A stretch of 64,000 bases of DNA from assembly GCF_000428045.1 (NCBI RefSeq), contig NZ_ATZE01000011.1, forward strand, positions 1 to 64,000, given 5' to 3'. The stretch comes from Sedimenticola selenatireducens DSM 17993 (lineage in GTDB: Bacteria; Pseudomonadota; Gammaproteobacteria; Chromatiales; Chromatiaceae). Below are positions 43,388 to 53,032 of this stretch, one piece after another. Each line of letters starts with the position of its first letter. Within the stretch, counting starts at the first letter, position 1. The translations under genes were made by a program, and so were the position numbers. The notes beneath the pieces are model-generated. The model ran no database searches and was not told the DNA's origin. It saw only the letters and a list, made by a program, of their open reading frames with translations.

Positions 43388-45652
43388 CTATTTACCCGGA
43401 CGTACCAGCCCGCCCAGGCCCATCTCATCGAGGGATTTCTCCATCAGTTCACGCACCTGACGCGCATCGGTCATGCGCAATGCCGCCTGCAGCAGGCTCT
43501 TCGCCCGGGCCCGGCTGTAGCTGCGGATCACCCACTTGATCTTGAGCAGGCTGCCGGCACTCATACTGAGACTATCCACCCCCATGCCGAGCAGCAGTAC
43601 CGCGGCCAGCGGGTTGCCCGCCAGTTCGCCACAGACACTCACCGGCCGGCGATAGATCGCTGCCCCCTCGACTATCTGCACCAATGCCCGCAGCACGGCG
43701 GGATGCATATCATCAAAAATGGCGGCAACACGGGGATTGTTCCGGTCCACCGCCAGCAGATACTGGGTCAGATCATTGGTGCCGACAGAGAGAAAATCGA
43801 CCCGGCGCGCAATCTCGTCAATCTGGTAGACCGCCGATGGCACCTCGATCATCACCCCCACCGGGGGCATCACCACGTCGTAGTTCTCTTCCAGCAGCTC
43901 ATCATGGGCGCGTTGAATCAGCATCTGCAGCTCATCCACTTCCGAGACCTTACTGATCATGGGCAACATGATCTGCAGATTGTTCAGCCCGATATTGGCT
44001 CGTATCATGGCGCGAATCTGGGTCAGGAAGATCTCCGGATGATCAAGGGAGATGCGCACCCCGCGCCAGCCGAGGAACGGATTGGATTCCACAAAGGGGA
44101 AATAGGGCAGCGGCTTGTCGCCGCCGATATCCAGGGTACGCAGAATCACCGGACGCGGTGCGAACGAACTCAGCATCTGCTGATAGCTCTCGACCTGAAC
44201 CTCCTCGCCCGGAAAACGATCCCGCACGATATAGAGCAGTTCGGTACGGTGCAAACCGACCCCTTCCGACTCCTCCAGCCCCACAGTCATGACATCGGAT
44301 ATCAGACCGGTATTCAGATAGAGCGGCACAGTCACACCATCGGTGGTCTCCGCCTTCAGGCCCTTCATGGCTTCCAGGTCCCGGGATATCTCGGACTCTT
44401 CCTTGGCCAGGCGGGCGTATTCATCACTAACAGACGGATCAGGCGAGACATAAACCCGGCCGCGGTACCCGTCTACGATAATCTCCAGACCTTCCAATCT
44501 GCCCACTGGCAGATCGGTCACGCCCATCACTGCCGGAGCACCCATGGCGCGCGCCAGGATCGCCACATGAGAGGAGCTGGAGCCCTTGGCAGAGACGATA
44601 GCCGCCAACCGTTCCGTCGGCACCTCGGCCAGTTGCACGGCGCTGATATCATCCCCAACCAGGATGGTCTTTTCCGGGTAATGGATCTCGCGGGGCTTAT
44701 CCAGTTGCAGGTGCATCAGAATACGCCGGCCAAGATCACGGATATCCGAGGCTCGCTCGCGCAGATAGACATCATCCATGTTATCGAATACCCGGGCATG
44801 GATTTCGATGGTGTGGCGTAGCGCACTCTGCGCCCACTGCCCCTGCTCGATACGCTCCACGGTCTGACTCACCAGGGCGTCACTGCCGAGCATCAACAAC
44901 AGTGCATCAAACAGCGCCTGCTCTTCAACCGGCAGTTCGGTTGAGAGACGCTCCTTGAGGGATTTCAGCTCCTGCCGGGTCATGGCAACAGCTTCCTTGA
45001 ACGCGGTCACTTCCGACTGGATATTCTCTGTCGTGCGATCCGGTACCGCATCAAGATCCGCCAGTTGATAAGCCACCACAGCCTTTCCCGTGACCACCCC
45101 TGGAGCACTCGGCTGTCCACTGAGATAGCGATTCAGCGGACTACGCGTGGGCTGCAGTTGGGTCAGTTCACCACTGGCCCGGGCATAGGTAATCGCACCA
45201 GCCAGTTGTGCCGCCAGGGTGAACAGGAAGGTAACCTCGTTATCATCGAATTTACGCGACTGCACCTGCCGCACCACCAGCACCCCCAGCACCTTACGGT
45301 TCTGGATAATGGGTACACCGAGGAAACCCCGGTATTGGGTTTCACCCGTGGCGTGAATAAAGAGGTAGCGGGGATGCTCCGTCGCATCATCGAGATTGAC
45401 CGGCTCGGCGCGCTCACAAACCAGACCTACCAGGCCACGGTGCATCGGCAGGCTGACCTTGCCGACCGCCTCCTGACGCAGACCCTCGGTAGCCAGCAGA
45501 ACATGCTCGCGTCGATCAAAATCGGTCAAATAGACCGAACAGACATCGGCCTTAATCGCCTGCTTTACCCGCTGCACGATCAGCTTTAACGCCTCTCCCA
45601 GATCCGGAGCCGCATTAACCTCTTGTACAATCCGATGAAGTATTTCAAGCAT
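43388..45652 (-). CDS. ptsP: Nitrogen-type PTS enzyme I PtsP (GAF + EI)
   Basis: PtsP takes phosphate from PEP and passes it to NPr, starting the regulatory PTS-Ntr relay. The 754-aa protein has an N-terminal GAF domain (about 15-160), which distinguishes it from sugar EI. The EI phosphohistidine domain follows (H362 in GSSSSHVAIL), then the PEP-utilising barrel with CGELAGNP near residue 670. rppH lies directly upstream on the same strand, the usual gammaproteobacterial order. Confidence 0.96.
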   Translation of the reverse strand: MLEILHRIVQEVNAAPDLGEALKLIVQRVKQAIKADVCSVYLTDFDRREHVLLATEGLRQEAVGKVSLPMHRGLVGLVCERAEPVNLDDATEHPRYLFIHATGETQYRGFLGVPIIQNRKVLGVLVVRQVQSRKFDDNEVTFLFTLAAQLAGAITYARASGELTQLQPTRSPLNRYLSGQPSAPGVVTGKAVVAYQLADLDAVPDRTTENIQSEVTAFKEAVAMTRQELKSLKERLSTELPVEEQALFDALLLMLGSDALVSQTVERIEQGQWAQSALRHTIEIHARVFDNMDDVYLRERASDIRDLGRRILMHLQLDKPREIHYPEKTILVGDDISAVQLAEVPTERLAAIVSAKGSSSSHVAILARAMGAPAVMGVTDLPVGRLEGLEIIVDGYRGRVYVSPDPSVSDEYARLAKEESEISRDLEAMKGLKAETTDGVTVPLYLNTGLISDVMTVGLEESEGVGLHRTELLYIVRDRFPGEEVQVESYQQMLSSFAPRPVILRTLDIGGDKPLPYFPFVESNPFLGWRGVRISLDHPEIFLTQIRAMIRANIGLNNLQIMLPMISKVSEVDELQMLIQRAHDELLEENYDVVMPPVGVMIEVPSAVYQIDEIARRVDFLSVGTNDLTQYLLAVDRNNPRVAAIFDDMHPAVLRALVQIVEGAAIYRRPVSVCGELAGNPLAAVLLLGMGVDSLSMSAGSLLKIKWVIRSYSRARAKSLLQAALRMTDARQVRELMEKSLDEMGLGGLVRPGK

Positions 45653-45805
45653 GATTTTGTCTTTACAGATCGCGTTGCGAAATAGGTGGCCTGCCTCCGG
45701 GCATCAGCGAGAAGGCAGCGTTTCTCCCACTCTGAAATACCCGCATCAAGGAAAGCAGCCATTCAACCGTCCTCTCCAAGAGGCCAGCTGAATGGCTACG
45801 ACTGG

Positions 45806-46333
45806 CTAGGAGCGCCGGTTCTGGCGAAGATAGTTGGTCTGCGTCCGGGCAGGGGCGCCCTCAGGAAACAGCAGTGGTGCCAGTTCCTCAAGTGCCTGCA
45901 CATAGACCTTGCGCTTGAAATAGACCACCTCGCGTAACGGGTGCCAATACTTTACCCATCGCCAACTATCAAATTCCGGCTTGGGCGCATGATCCAGACA
46001 GAAATCTGTCTCTTCACACAGCACCCGCAACAGATACCAGAGCTGTTTCTGGCCAATGCAGAGCGGTTTGCAGTGGTGGCGCAGAAACCGCTTCGGCAAA
46101 CGGTACCTGAGCCAGCCCGACGTCACACCGATGATCTCAACCTGGTGCTGTCGCAGTCCCACCTCTTCCTCAAGTTCGCGAAACATCGCCTGTTCCGGCG
46201 TCTCGCCCTTGTTGATCCCACCCTGGGGGAACTGCCAGGCATCCTGCCCTATCCGTCTTCCCCAGAATAGTTGCCGCTGATTATTGCAAAGTATGATGCC
46301 GACGTTAGGTCTATACCCTTCTGAATCAATCAA
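45806..46333 (-). CDS. rppH: RNA pyrophosphohydrolase RppH (TTG start)
   Basis: RppH is a Nudix enzyme that removes pyrophosphate from the 5' end of mRNA to trigger decay. The Nudix box is complete ([23 protein letters not shown]). From the TTG at 46333 the protein is 175 aa and begins (M)[11 protein letters not shown], exactly like E. coli RppH (176 aa). TATAGG lies at SD distance. The open frame runs 40 codons further upstream, but that part is non-conserved and would overlap the divergent promoter region. Confidence 0.93.
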   Translation of the reverse strand: MIDSEGYRPNVGIILCNNQRQLFWGRRIGQDAWQFPQGGINKGETPEQAMFRELEEEVGLRQHQVEIIGVTSGWLRYRLPKRFLRHHCKPLCIGQKQLWYLLRVLCEETDFCLDHAPKPEFDSWRWVKYWHPLREVVYFKRKVYVQALEELAPLLFPEGAPARTQTNYLRQNRRS

Positions 46334-46518
46334 AGGAAAACCTATATAAGAATCAATAAACTGACTTGATTGTTCCACAATCCACCGTACTCCGGCAACC
46401 ACTAGCATCCTGCTCCTCCTCCCAGCCACCCGCTTTTTCCACCTCCGCACCACGGCGGCTTATACCGACACTGAGTTCTGGGTTAGAATGGCCGCCCATT
46501 TCACCAGGAGCAGTGACC

Positions 46519-47175
46519 TTGCCTTTAGCCATATTTGATCTCGACAACACCTTGCTTAATGGTGATTCAGACCATCTCTGGGGCCAGTTTCTGGCCGAGC
46601 AGGGCATTGTTGATGGCGACTGGTACGAGCGCGAAAACGACCGTTTCTACCAGGAATATAAGGAGGGGACGCTGGATATACATGAGTTCCTGCGCTTCTC
46701 CCTGAAACCACTCAGCCAGCATTCACCGGAGCAGTTGCGCCAGTGGCACCAGGCATTTATGCATGAAAAGATCGAACCCATCCTGCTACCGGCCGCTCAA
46801 ATACTGATCGACAAACACCGGGCCACGGGCGATACCCTGATGATCATTACCGCCACCAACGCCTTTGTGACCGCACCAATCGCCGCCGCCTTTGGCATTG
46901 AACACCTGATTGCCACCGACCCGGAGATGGTCGGTGGCCGCTATACCGGTGAAGTGGCTGGAACCCCCTGCTTTCAAGAGGGCAAGGTGACCCGATTGAA
47001 GCAATGGCTGGAACAGCATCGGCAGAATCTTGCCGGAAGCAGTTTTTACAGCGACTCTCACAACGACTTGCCGCTGTTAAGGCAGGTGGAACACCCGATT
47101 GCCGTTGATCCCGATGAAACCCTGGCACAACACGCCCGCAAGCACGGCTGGCCCATCATCACCCTGCGCGAATAA
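46519..47175 (+). CDS. HAD-IB family phosphatase (TTG start)
   Basis: The 218-aa HAD hydrolase begins (M)PLAIFDLDNTLL. It has catalytic motif I DLDNT, motif II in IITATN, a lysine in QEGKVTRL and motif III YSDSHNDLPLL, close to the SerB-like HAD-IB group. The substrate is unknown. AGGAG at 46506-46510 points to the TTG at 46519; a GTG at 46513 is the alternative. It diverges from rppH, which also starts with TTG. Confidence 0.88.
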   Translation: MPLAIFDLDNTLLNGDSDHLWGQFLAEQGIVDGDWYERENDRFYQEYKEGTLDIHEFLRFSLKPLSQHSPEQLRQWHQAFMHEKIEPILLPAAQILIDKHRATGDTLMIITATNAFVTAPIAAAFGIEHLIATDPEMVGGRYTGEVAGTPCFQEGKVTRLKQWLEQHRQNLAGSSFYSDSHNDLPLLRQVEHPIAVDPDETLAQHARKHGWPIITLRE

Positions 47176-47225
47176 ACCGCATGCTATAGTCGACCTATCT
47201 GGTGCGGATTGAGCAGGCAAAGAAT

Positions 47226-47432
47226 ATGAAGCAGAAACCCTTTCTTCTGATAGTCGCCGTCCTGATCGGTGTCATTATCTACGCCTACTACGCCCCGAAG
47301 GAGTCCCCGGAGCGGGCCACCACACTGACACCAAAACAGTACATCGAACTGGTGGAACAGAAAAAGCAGGAGCGGAAGGCAGAGGCGGCGGAAGAGGAAA
47401 AACAGCAGGATTCGGAGAAAGCACAGCAGTAG
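47226..47432 (+). CDS. Small membrane-anchored protein
   Basis: The 68-aa protein has one N-terminal helix (about residues 5-23, FLLIVAVLIGVIIYAYY) and a highly charged Glu/Lys/Gln-rich tail likely to form a coiled coil, facing the periplasm or cytoplasm. It follows the HAD gene by 50 bp on the same strand. Function and family are unknown. The ATG at 47226 is chosen because it begins the membrane helix. Confidence 0.6.
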   Translation: MKQKPFLLIVAVLIGVIIYAYYAPKESPERATTLTPKQYIELVEQKKQERKAEAAEEEKQQDSEKAQQ

Positions 47433-47510
47433 CATCCACGCTGCCAAATGCAGGTGAGACGTTCACCGACCTACGAACCACAAGGCTAATGGCAGAAAAT
47501 CAGCAGGAAA

Positions 47511-47918
47511 TCACAACCGCCGACAGACGGAGCGCTCATCCGGATGCTCCACCGCATCGACAATGGAATTGATGAACCGGCCCAGTTCATCTGTGCTCAG
47601 CACTTCGAGAATCCGGTTCAGCAGTGCCGGGTCCACCAGAGCCTGCACGGATCGCCCATCGCTGAGATTGACGCTGACACCGGCGGCATGCACATGCTCG
47701 GTTGCATCGGCCTGTTCCACAAACAGCGCCTCGTTCATATCCAGCATCTCATCATAAAAGGCCTCGATGTCATCCATCAGGCTGTCATCGGTATCATCCG
47801 GCAACCGCACCATAAAGCCCTGATCCTCGCTGGCAGAGAGAGGCTGCAGCCCCTTCTGTTCCAGAAAGGCGATGAATTGCTGCCAGGGGCGTTCGTCAAA
47901 AAAGATATATTCCAACAT
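47511..47918 (-). CDS. Conserved-looking hypothetical protein
   Basis: The 135-aa acidic cytoplasmic protein begins MLEYIFFDERPWQQF, has a ferredoxin-like alpha/beta pattern and no catalytic motif. AAGG lies 8 bp before the ATG. It follows the kinase-HDOD-GAF gene by 45 bp on the same strand and may be co-transcribed. I do not recognise its family with certainty. Confidence 0.65.
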   Translation of the reverse strand: MLEYIFFDERPWQQFIAFLEQKGLQPLSASEDQGFMVRLPDDTDDSLMDDIEAFYDEMLDMNEALFVEQADATEHVHAAGVSVNLSDGRSVQALVDPALLNRILEVLSTDELGRFINSIVDAVEHPDERSVCRRL

Positions 47919-47963
47919 GGGGAGCGACCTTGATCCTGCCGATACAACTGAGTGGAAACATTT

Positions 47964-50348
47964 TCACATTCGCGACCTGAATGCAAGAATCAACTGATTG
48001 CGCAGGGTCTTGACCAGGTTCAACTGCTTGGCCGTCAGCACGATACCGTCCGCCTGGGGATGATCGGCATAGATCAGCCCCAAAGGACGTTGCTTGATAA
48101 CCAACGGAAAGACCAGGAACGAGCCGGCGTTGGAGAGCTTTTTGTACCACTCCGGCAGGTTATCCTTGATCCGGGGATCGCTGGTATTGGAGACCGCCAG
48201 GTCCACGCCATTTTTCAGCGCGGCATGAAACACATCCGCGCTGTACTGTCTGGAAAAATGGAACCCGGTGATGAAGTTGTCGATATCGCTACCAAATCCC
48301 AGCTTCGCCTTAATCTTCTGTTTGCTCTGATCCTGCAGGCAGAGTACCACCCGGTGGAAGGCCAGGGCCCGGTAGATCGTCTCCAGTACCACATTGAACA
48401 CCTGGATGATATTGCTGTTGTCATCCAGCAGCATATCGGTCACTTCCTGCAACCCCTCGGTCAGCACAATCTCTGCATTGATCGCCGGGTCATCCGGGGT
48501 AATCTCAGCAACCGGTTCTTCTGTGTAAGATGATTTCCCCGGTTCCAGTGCAAGCGTGGTAGTCATATCCTCCTTGCGCCCCTTGCCCCGGGTCACGTGG
48601 GATGTATCGGGATGGGCAGGCCGGGACAGCCGGCGCATAAACGGATCGTTGGCCGCCTTGGCTGACAGACTTCCGCTCAGTTCAATAAACTCCTTTCTCG
48701 CTTCGTCCAGCATGCCCTCAAAGCGCCGCTCACTGATCGCCAGGCCGCGGCGAAACCTTTTCAGCAGCTGCTTTATCTGCTGCTCTCCGCCATCGTCCGA
48801 CTCGCCAATAATCCGCGTTGCCTCATTGGAAAAATTGGCAATCAGCCGCAGCTTTACATCCGTATCCTTGAGGTCACCGGGGGCGGCTGGATCAACCTTG
48901 ACCATGCCCCGGGTAATGGTGGCGGGAAAATTCCACTGTTCGGCAATGGCAATCCCCATCTCCTGAAAGGTCATGCCCAGCACACGACGCTCCGCCTGCT
49001 CCTGAGACACCGATTCGGTTTTGACCAGACGCCGGATCTCCTCACTCTCGTCATTCAGGTAGTAGGTCACCAGGATCTTGCCCAGGGTGTGCAGCATGCC
49101 GCAGAGGAACCCCTCTTCAACATGCTCCATCTCCGCATCTTCCGCGGCCTGCCGCGCCAGGGTCGCGCTGAAAATGGCCGCCGCTATCTCATTTTTGAGT
49201 TTGACCGCCTGGGTCTTGTTGTGCAGATGTTCAAAAAAGATCAGCGAGGCGGCAATGGAACGGATGGTCTGGATACCAAGCACCACAATCGCCCGCGATA
49301 TGGTGCCGATGCGCCCGGCAAAACGGCTGTAATAGGCCGAGTTCACCACCTTGAGAATTTTACTCGCCAGGGCAAAGTCACGAATGATTATGCGGGCCAG
49401 ATGATCCATGCCCTTGTCATCCGACTCGGTCAGGCGGTTAAGGGTTCGAATCGATTCCGAAAGCACTGGAAAATCACTTTTATGCTGCATTCTCCGCAAC
49501 AGAAAATCGACCGTCCCCTTGGCCGCCTGCCCGGTGATCTCGTCACGGCTTTTACGGTACTCAACAATCGCTCCCAGCATCTCTCCGGCATCCGCAAACC
49601 GCGCACCGGGCTCTTTTTCCAGGGATTTCTGCACGATCGCATCCAGCTGTTCACTGACTTCCGTATTGAAACAGGAGGGATTTTCCACGCCATTGGCGCG
49701 GATGTTCTTCAGCAGGGTCTGTTGATCCCGGGCGTCAAACGCCATCTTGCCGGTCAGTAGTTCGAACAGAATCGCCCCCAGGGCGAACACATCGGCCTGA
49801 GGGCTTACCTTTCCCTGGTCGATATATTCCGGTGCCATGTAGCGCGGGGTACCGGTCAGCTCCATATCCCGGCTCACCGCGCCACCGAGCAGCCGGGCAA
49901 TACCGAAATCCATGACTTTTGGTGTGCCGTCACCATTAAGAATTATATTCGCTGGTTTCAGGTCGCGATGCACAATGCCTTTCCGGTGCACCTGATCAAT
50001 CCCGGAAAGAATACCCGTAATAATCTCCAGCGCCTCATGCAGGCTCAGCGTTCCGCGTCGCAGGCGATCCGACAACAGTTCGCCCTCGACAAATTCGAAT
50101 ACCAGAAAAGGCCGTGCCCGCTCCTTGCCCACATCGAAAATCGACACGATATTGGGATGCTGAATCTGGCTGATGGTGCGCGCCTCACTCAGCAGAGTGT
50201 CCACGCTGGAGTTGGCACCCGGCATGACACGATCGAACAGTTTGATCGCTACCGGCCGGTGCAACTCGGAATCGACACATCGATAGACCGAGCCCTGGCT
50301 CCCGGCCCCCAATTTCTCCTTGATGTCAAACCGACCAATCTGTGGCAT
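47964..50348 (-). CDS. Ser/Thr protein kinase fused to HDOD and GAF domains
   Basis: The 794-aa soluble protein has three signalling domains. First is a eukaryotic-type kinase (about 1-265) with glycine loop GAGSQGS (14-20), K36, HRDLKPAN (catalytic D129), DFG (D147) and APE. Next is an HDOD domain (about 285-490), and last a GAF domain (about 630-785). All kinase catalytic residues are intact, so it should be active. HDOD domains occur in regulators of motility, DNA uptake and stress. No phosphatase or substrate gene is adjacent. The small gene at 47511 follows, and hoxF diverges from it. Confidence 0.9.
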   Translation of the reverse strand: MPQIGRFDIKEKLGAGSQGSVYRCVDSELHRPVAIKLFDRVMPGANSSVDTLLSEARTISQIQHPNIVSIFDVGKERARPFLVFEFVEGELLSDRLRRGTLSLHEALEIITGILSGIDQVHRKGIVHRDLKPANIILNGDGTPKVMDFGIARLLGGAVSRDMELTGTPRYMAPEYIDQGKVSPQADVFALGAILFELLTGKMAFDARDQQTLLKNIRANGVENPSCFNTEVSEQLDAIVQKSLEKEPGARFADAGEMLGAIVEYRKSRDEITGQAAKGTVDFLLRRMQHKSDFPVLSESIRTLNRLTESDDKGMDHLARIIIRDFALASKILKVVNSAYYSRFAGRIGTISRAIVVLGIQTIRSIAASLIFFEHLHNKTQAVKLKNEIAAAIFSATLARQAAEDAEMEHVEEGFLCGMLHTLGKILVTYYLNDESEEIRRLVKTESVSQEQAERRVLGMTFQEMGIAIAEQWNFPATITRGMVKVDPAAPGDLKDTDVKLRLIANFSNEATRIIGESDDGGEQQIKQLLKRFRRGLAISERRFEGMLDEARKEFIELSGSLSAKAANDPFMRRLSRPAHPDTSHVTRGKGRKEDMTTTLALEPGKSSYTEEPVAEITPDDPAINAEIVLTEGLQEVTDMLLDDNSNIIQVFNVVLETIYRALAFHRVVLCLQDQSKQKIKAKLGFGSDIDNFITGFHFSRQYSADVFHAALKNGVDLAVSNTSDPRIKDNLPEWYKKLSNAGSFLVFPLVIKQRPLGLIYADHPQADGIVLTAKQLNLVKTLRNQLILAFRSRM

Positions 50349-50552
50349 AACCTGGATACTTGTACTCTCAAATCAATATGTACAGAGGTTAGCGGCACGC
50401 CAGCGCAAATCTTTCCGATTTAAATCACCCGTCCCCGAAGCCAACCGAATTGCGCTATAGTGAACGGAGTTGAATGTGGCCGCCTGCACATTCGTATCAG
50501 TGAAATCCACGGATTCCAGAATGGCTGAGGATAATTCCAAGCTGACTCCAAT

Positions 50553-52313
50553 ATGCATACTGTCCAGGAAAACGATCCATCAAATCTGCTACAGCGACTG
50601 ATTGGGCTGCAGCAAGCCTTTCGGCATATACCGAGTGATGCCATAGATCATCTCGCGGAATCACTCGGTCTGAGCCGGGCGTTCATTCTCGGTGTCATTC
50701 AGTTCTACAGCTTCCTGCACAGCTCACCCCGGGGCGAGTACGACATTCTGTTCAGCGACAATATCACGGACCAGATGCAGGGCAGCCGGCTGCTGGCGCA
50801 ACGCCTCGCCAGCAAACTGGGTGTTGATATCGGTCGCACCCGTGACGACCAGCGCGTCACGCTGGATTACACATCCTGCACCGGCATGGGCGACCAGGGG
50901 CCTGCCGCACTGGTCAATGGACACCCCATCACCCGTTTAACCATGGAACGCGTAGACCAACTGGCTGCCCTGATCGAACAGGCAGTCCCGCTCGACAACT
51001 GGCCGGCTGAACTTTTTCAGGTCAGTGCCGGGGTTGAGCGCCGCGACATCGTACTCAACAGTGACTATAAACCGGGAACCGCCATCCTGCGCTGCCTGGA
51101 AGAGGGTGCAGAGGAGTTGCTGCGCCGACTGGAACAGGCCGGGCTCAGGGGCTGCGGGGGTGCCGGTTTCAGCACGGCGAAAAAATGGCGATTCTGTGCG
51201 TCCACCGAATCGGCAGAACGCTACGTGGTCTGTAATGCCGACGAGGGGGAGCCGGGCACCTTCAAGGATCGTTACCTGTTACAGGCCCACGCCGACCGGC
51301 TGTTCGAGGGCATGACCCTCTGTGCGGCCGTGATCGGTGCACGCCGCGGTTTCCTCTATCTGCGTGGTGAGTACCGTTATCTGCTGGGGCCGCTGCAACA
51401 GATCCTGCAACAGCGCCGAGAAAACGGTCTGCTGGGCCAGGCCATTCTCGGCCGGGACGGCTTTGACTTCGACATCGACATCCATCTGGGCGCCGGTGCC
51501 TACATCTGTGGTGAAGAGTCGGCGCTGATTGAATCACTGGAGGGAAAACGCGGTATTCCCCGTAACCGCCCCCCCTTCCCGGTGACCCGGGGCTATCTCG
51601 GCATGCCCACCGTGGTGAACAATGTGGAGACCCTCGCCAACGCCGCCCTGATCGCCCAGCAGGGTGTGGAGTGGTTCCGCTCCGTGGGCACGGCCCAGTC
51701 ACCCGGCAGCAAGCTGCTGAGCATCTCGGGAGACTGCGAAAGGCCCGGCATCTACGAATTTCCCTTCGGCACACCCATTAGCGAGATACTGGCCGCCTGC
51801 CAGGCTCACCACACCCAGGCGGTTCAGATTGGCGGGGCGGCGGGACGCCTGATCCCACCGGCCGAGTTCAACCGCACCCTGGCCTTCGAGGATCTCGCCA
51901 CCGGGGGGTCATTCATGGTGTTCAATCAGAGTCGTGAACTGCTCAATGCGATCGATAATTTCACCCGCTTTTTCCGCCATGAGAGCTGTGGTTTCTGCAC
52001 CCCCTGCCGGGTCGGCACCGCCATGCTGACCAAACAGTTGGGCAAGGTGATGGTGGGACACGCCACCAGCAAGGACCTGGATGAACTCGGCACCCTCGGC
52101 AGCCTGATGCGACAGACCAGCCACTGTGGCTTGGGCCAGACGGCAGCCAATCCCATTCTCGACGGCCTGGAAAAGTTTCCCGACATTTTCCAGTCACGCC
52201 TGCGCTCCACCAGCTTTGAGCCGGCATTCGATCTGGACGCCTCACTGGAGGAGGCTCGTGCCATCACCGGCCGTAGCGACCCTGGTGCCCACCTGGAAGG
52301 AGGCGGTGTATGA
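50553..52313 (+). CDS. hoxF: NAD-reducing hydrogenase diaphorase subunit HoxF
   Basis: HoxF carries FMN and the NAD(H) site of the group 3d bidirectional hydrogenase. The 586-aa protein has an N-terminal NuoE-like domain (1-150) fused to a NuoF-like part. The NuoF part contains GLRGCGGAGFSTAKKW and NADEGEPGTFKDR (FMN/NAD binding) and the [4Fe-4S] ligands CGFCTPC plus a later cysteine. The NuoE-like domain has only one cysteine (TSCTG), as usual for fused HoxF, so no separate hoxE is needed. First gene of hoxFUYHW; stop overlaps the hoxU start. Confidence 0.94.
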   Translation: MHTVQENDPSNLLQRLIGLQQAFRHIPSDAIDHLAESLGLSRAFILGVIQFYSFLHSSPRGEYDILFSDNITDQMQGSRLLAQRLASKLGVDIGRTRDDQRVTLDYTSCTGMGDQGPAALVNGHPITRLTMERVDQLAALIEQAVPLDNWPAELFQVSAGVERRDIVLNSDYKPGTAILRCLEEGAEELLRRLEQAGLRGCGGAGFSTAKKWRFCASTESAERYVVCNADEGEPGTFKDRYLLQAHADRLFEGMTLCAAVIGARRGFLYLRGEYRYLLGPLQQILQQRRENGLLGQAILGRDGFDFDIDIHLGAGAYICGEESALIESLEGKRGIPRNRPPFPVTRGYLGMPTVVNNVETLANAALIAQQGVEWFRSVGTAQSPGSKLLSISGDCERPGIYEFPFGTPISEILAACQAHHTQAVQIGGAAGRLIPPAEFNRTLAFEDLATGGSFMVFNQSRELLNAIDNFTRFFRHESCGFCTPCRVGTAMLTKQLGKVMVGHATSKDLDELGTLGSLMRQTSHCGLGQTAANPILDGLEKFPDIFQSRLRSTSFEPAFDLDASLEEARAITGRSDPGAHLEGGGV

Positions 52314-53032
52314 GTGGCAGCTTCAGCATTGACGGCGTGACGGTGCCGTTTGAGACGGGACAGAGCATCATGGATGCCGCCCTGGCGGCGAAAATCTATA
52401 TCCCGCATCTCTGCCACAATCCGGAGTTCCAGCCCCACGGCAGCTGTCGGCTCTGCTGCGTCACCGCCAACGGCCGCACAGTCGCAGCCTGCACCACCCT
52501 GGCAACCGACGGTCTGGAGGTGGCCAACGAAACCCATGAGATCACCACCCGCCGACGCCTGCTGCTGAAACTGCTGTTTGTCGAGGGCAATCACGTCTGT
52601 CCGGCCTGCGAGAAGAGCGGCGCCTGCCAGCTGCAGGCGGTGGCCTACCACTGCGGCATGCTGGCGCCGGAGTTTGTGCACTTCTACCCGAAGCGGGCGG
52701 TCGACGCCTCCCATCCCGAGACGATCATCGACTTCAACCGCTGCATCCTGTGCGAACTCTGCGTCAGGGCCAGCCGGGATCATGACGGCAAATCGGTGTT
52801 CAATATCAGCGGACGGGGCATTGATGCCCACCTGACCATCGACTCACCCAGCGGCAGGCTGGGTGACTCCCGCTTCAGCGCCAGTGACAAGGCAGCCCGG
52901 GTCTGCCCGGTGGGAGCGATACTGCCCAAACACCGGGGCTATGAGATCCCCATTGGCCGGCGGCTATACGACCAGGAGTCGATCAGCCAGGTCGGCGACG
53001 TGGCCAGCCATCGGGAGCAGGAAGATGGCTGA
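52310..53032 (+). CDS. hoxU: Hydrogenase diaphorase iron-sulfur subunit HoxU
   Basis: HoxU relays electrons between the hydrogenase and diaphorase halves. The 240-aa protein resembles the N-terminus of NuoG: a plant-type [2Fe-2S] domain (CHNPEFQPHGSCRLC, about residues 35-49), then CPAC ... C ligands with a conserved histidine, and CILCELC near 145-151 for [4Fe-4S] clusters. It overlaps hoxF by 4 bp and hoxY by 8 bp, showing translational coupling. Confidence 0.94.
   Translation: MSGSFSIDGVTVPFETGQSIMDAALAAKIYIPHLCHNPEFQPHGSCRLCCVTANGRTVAACTTLATDGLEVANETHEITTRRRLLLKLLFVEGNHVCPACEKSGACQLQAVAYHCGMLAPEFVHFYPKRAVDASHPETIIDFNRCILCELCVRASRDHDGKSVFNISGRGIDAHLTIDSPSGRLGDSRFSASDKAARVCPVGAILPKHRGYEIPIGRRLYDQESISQVGDVASHREQEDG

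Noticed and set aside
50553-51000. HoxF seemed to have lost the [2Fe-2S] ligands of its NuoE-like domain
   Set aside because: Fused HoxF proteins such as that of Ralstonia also keep only part of these cysteines, so this is family-typical.
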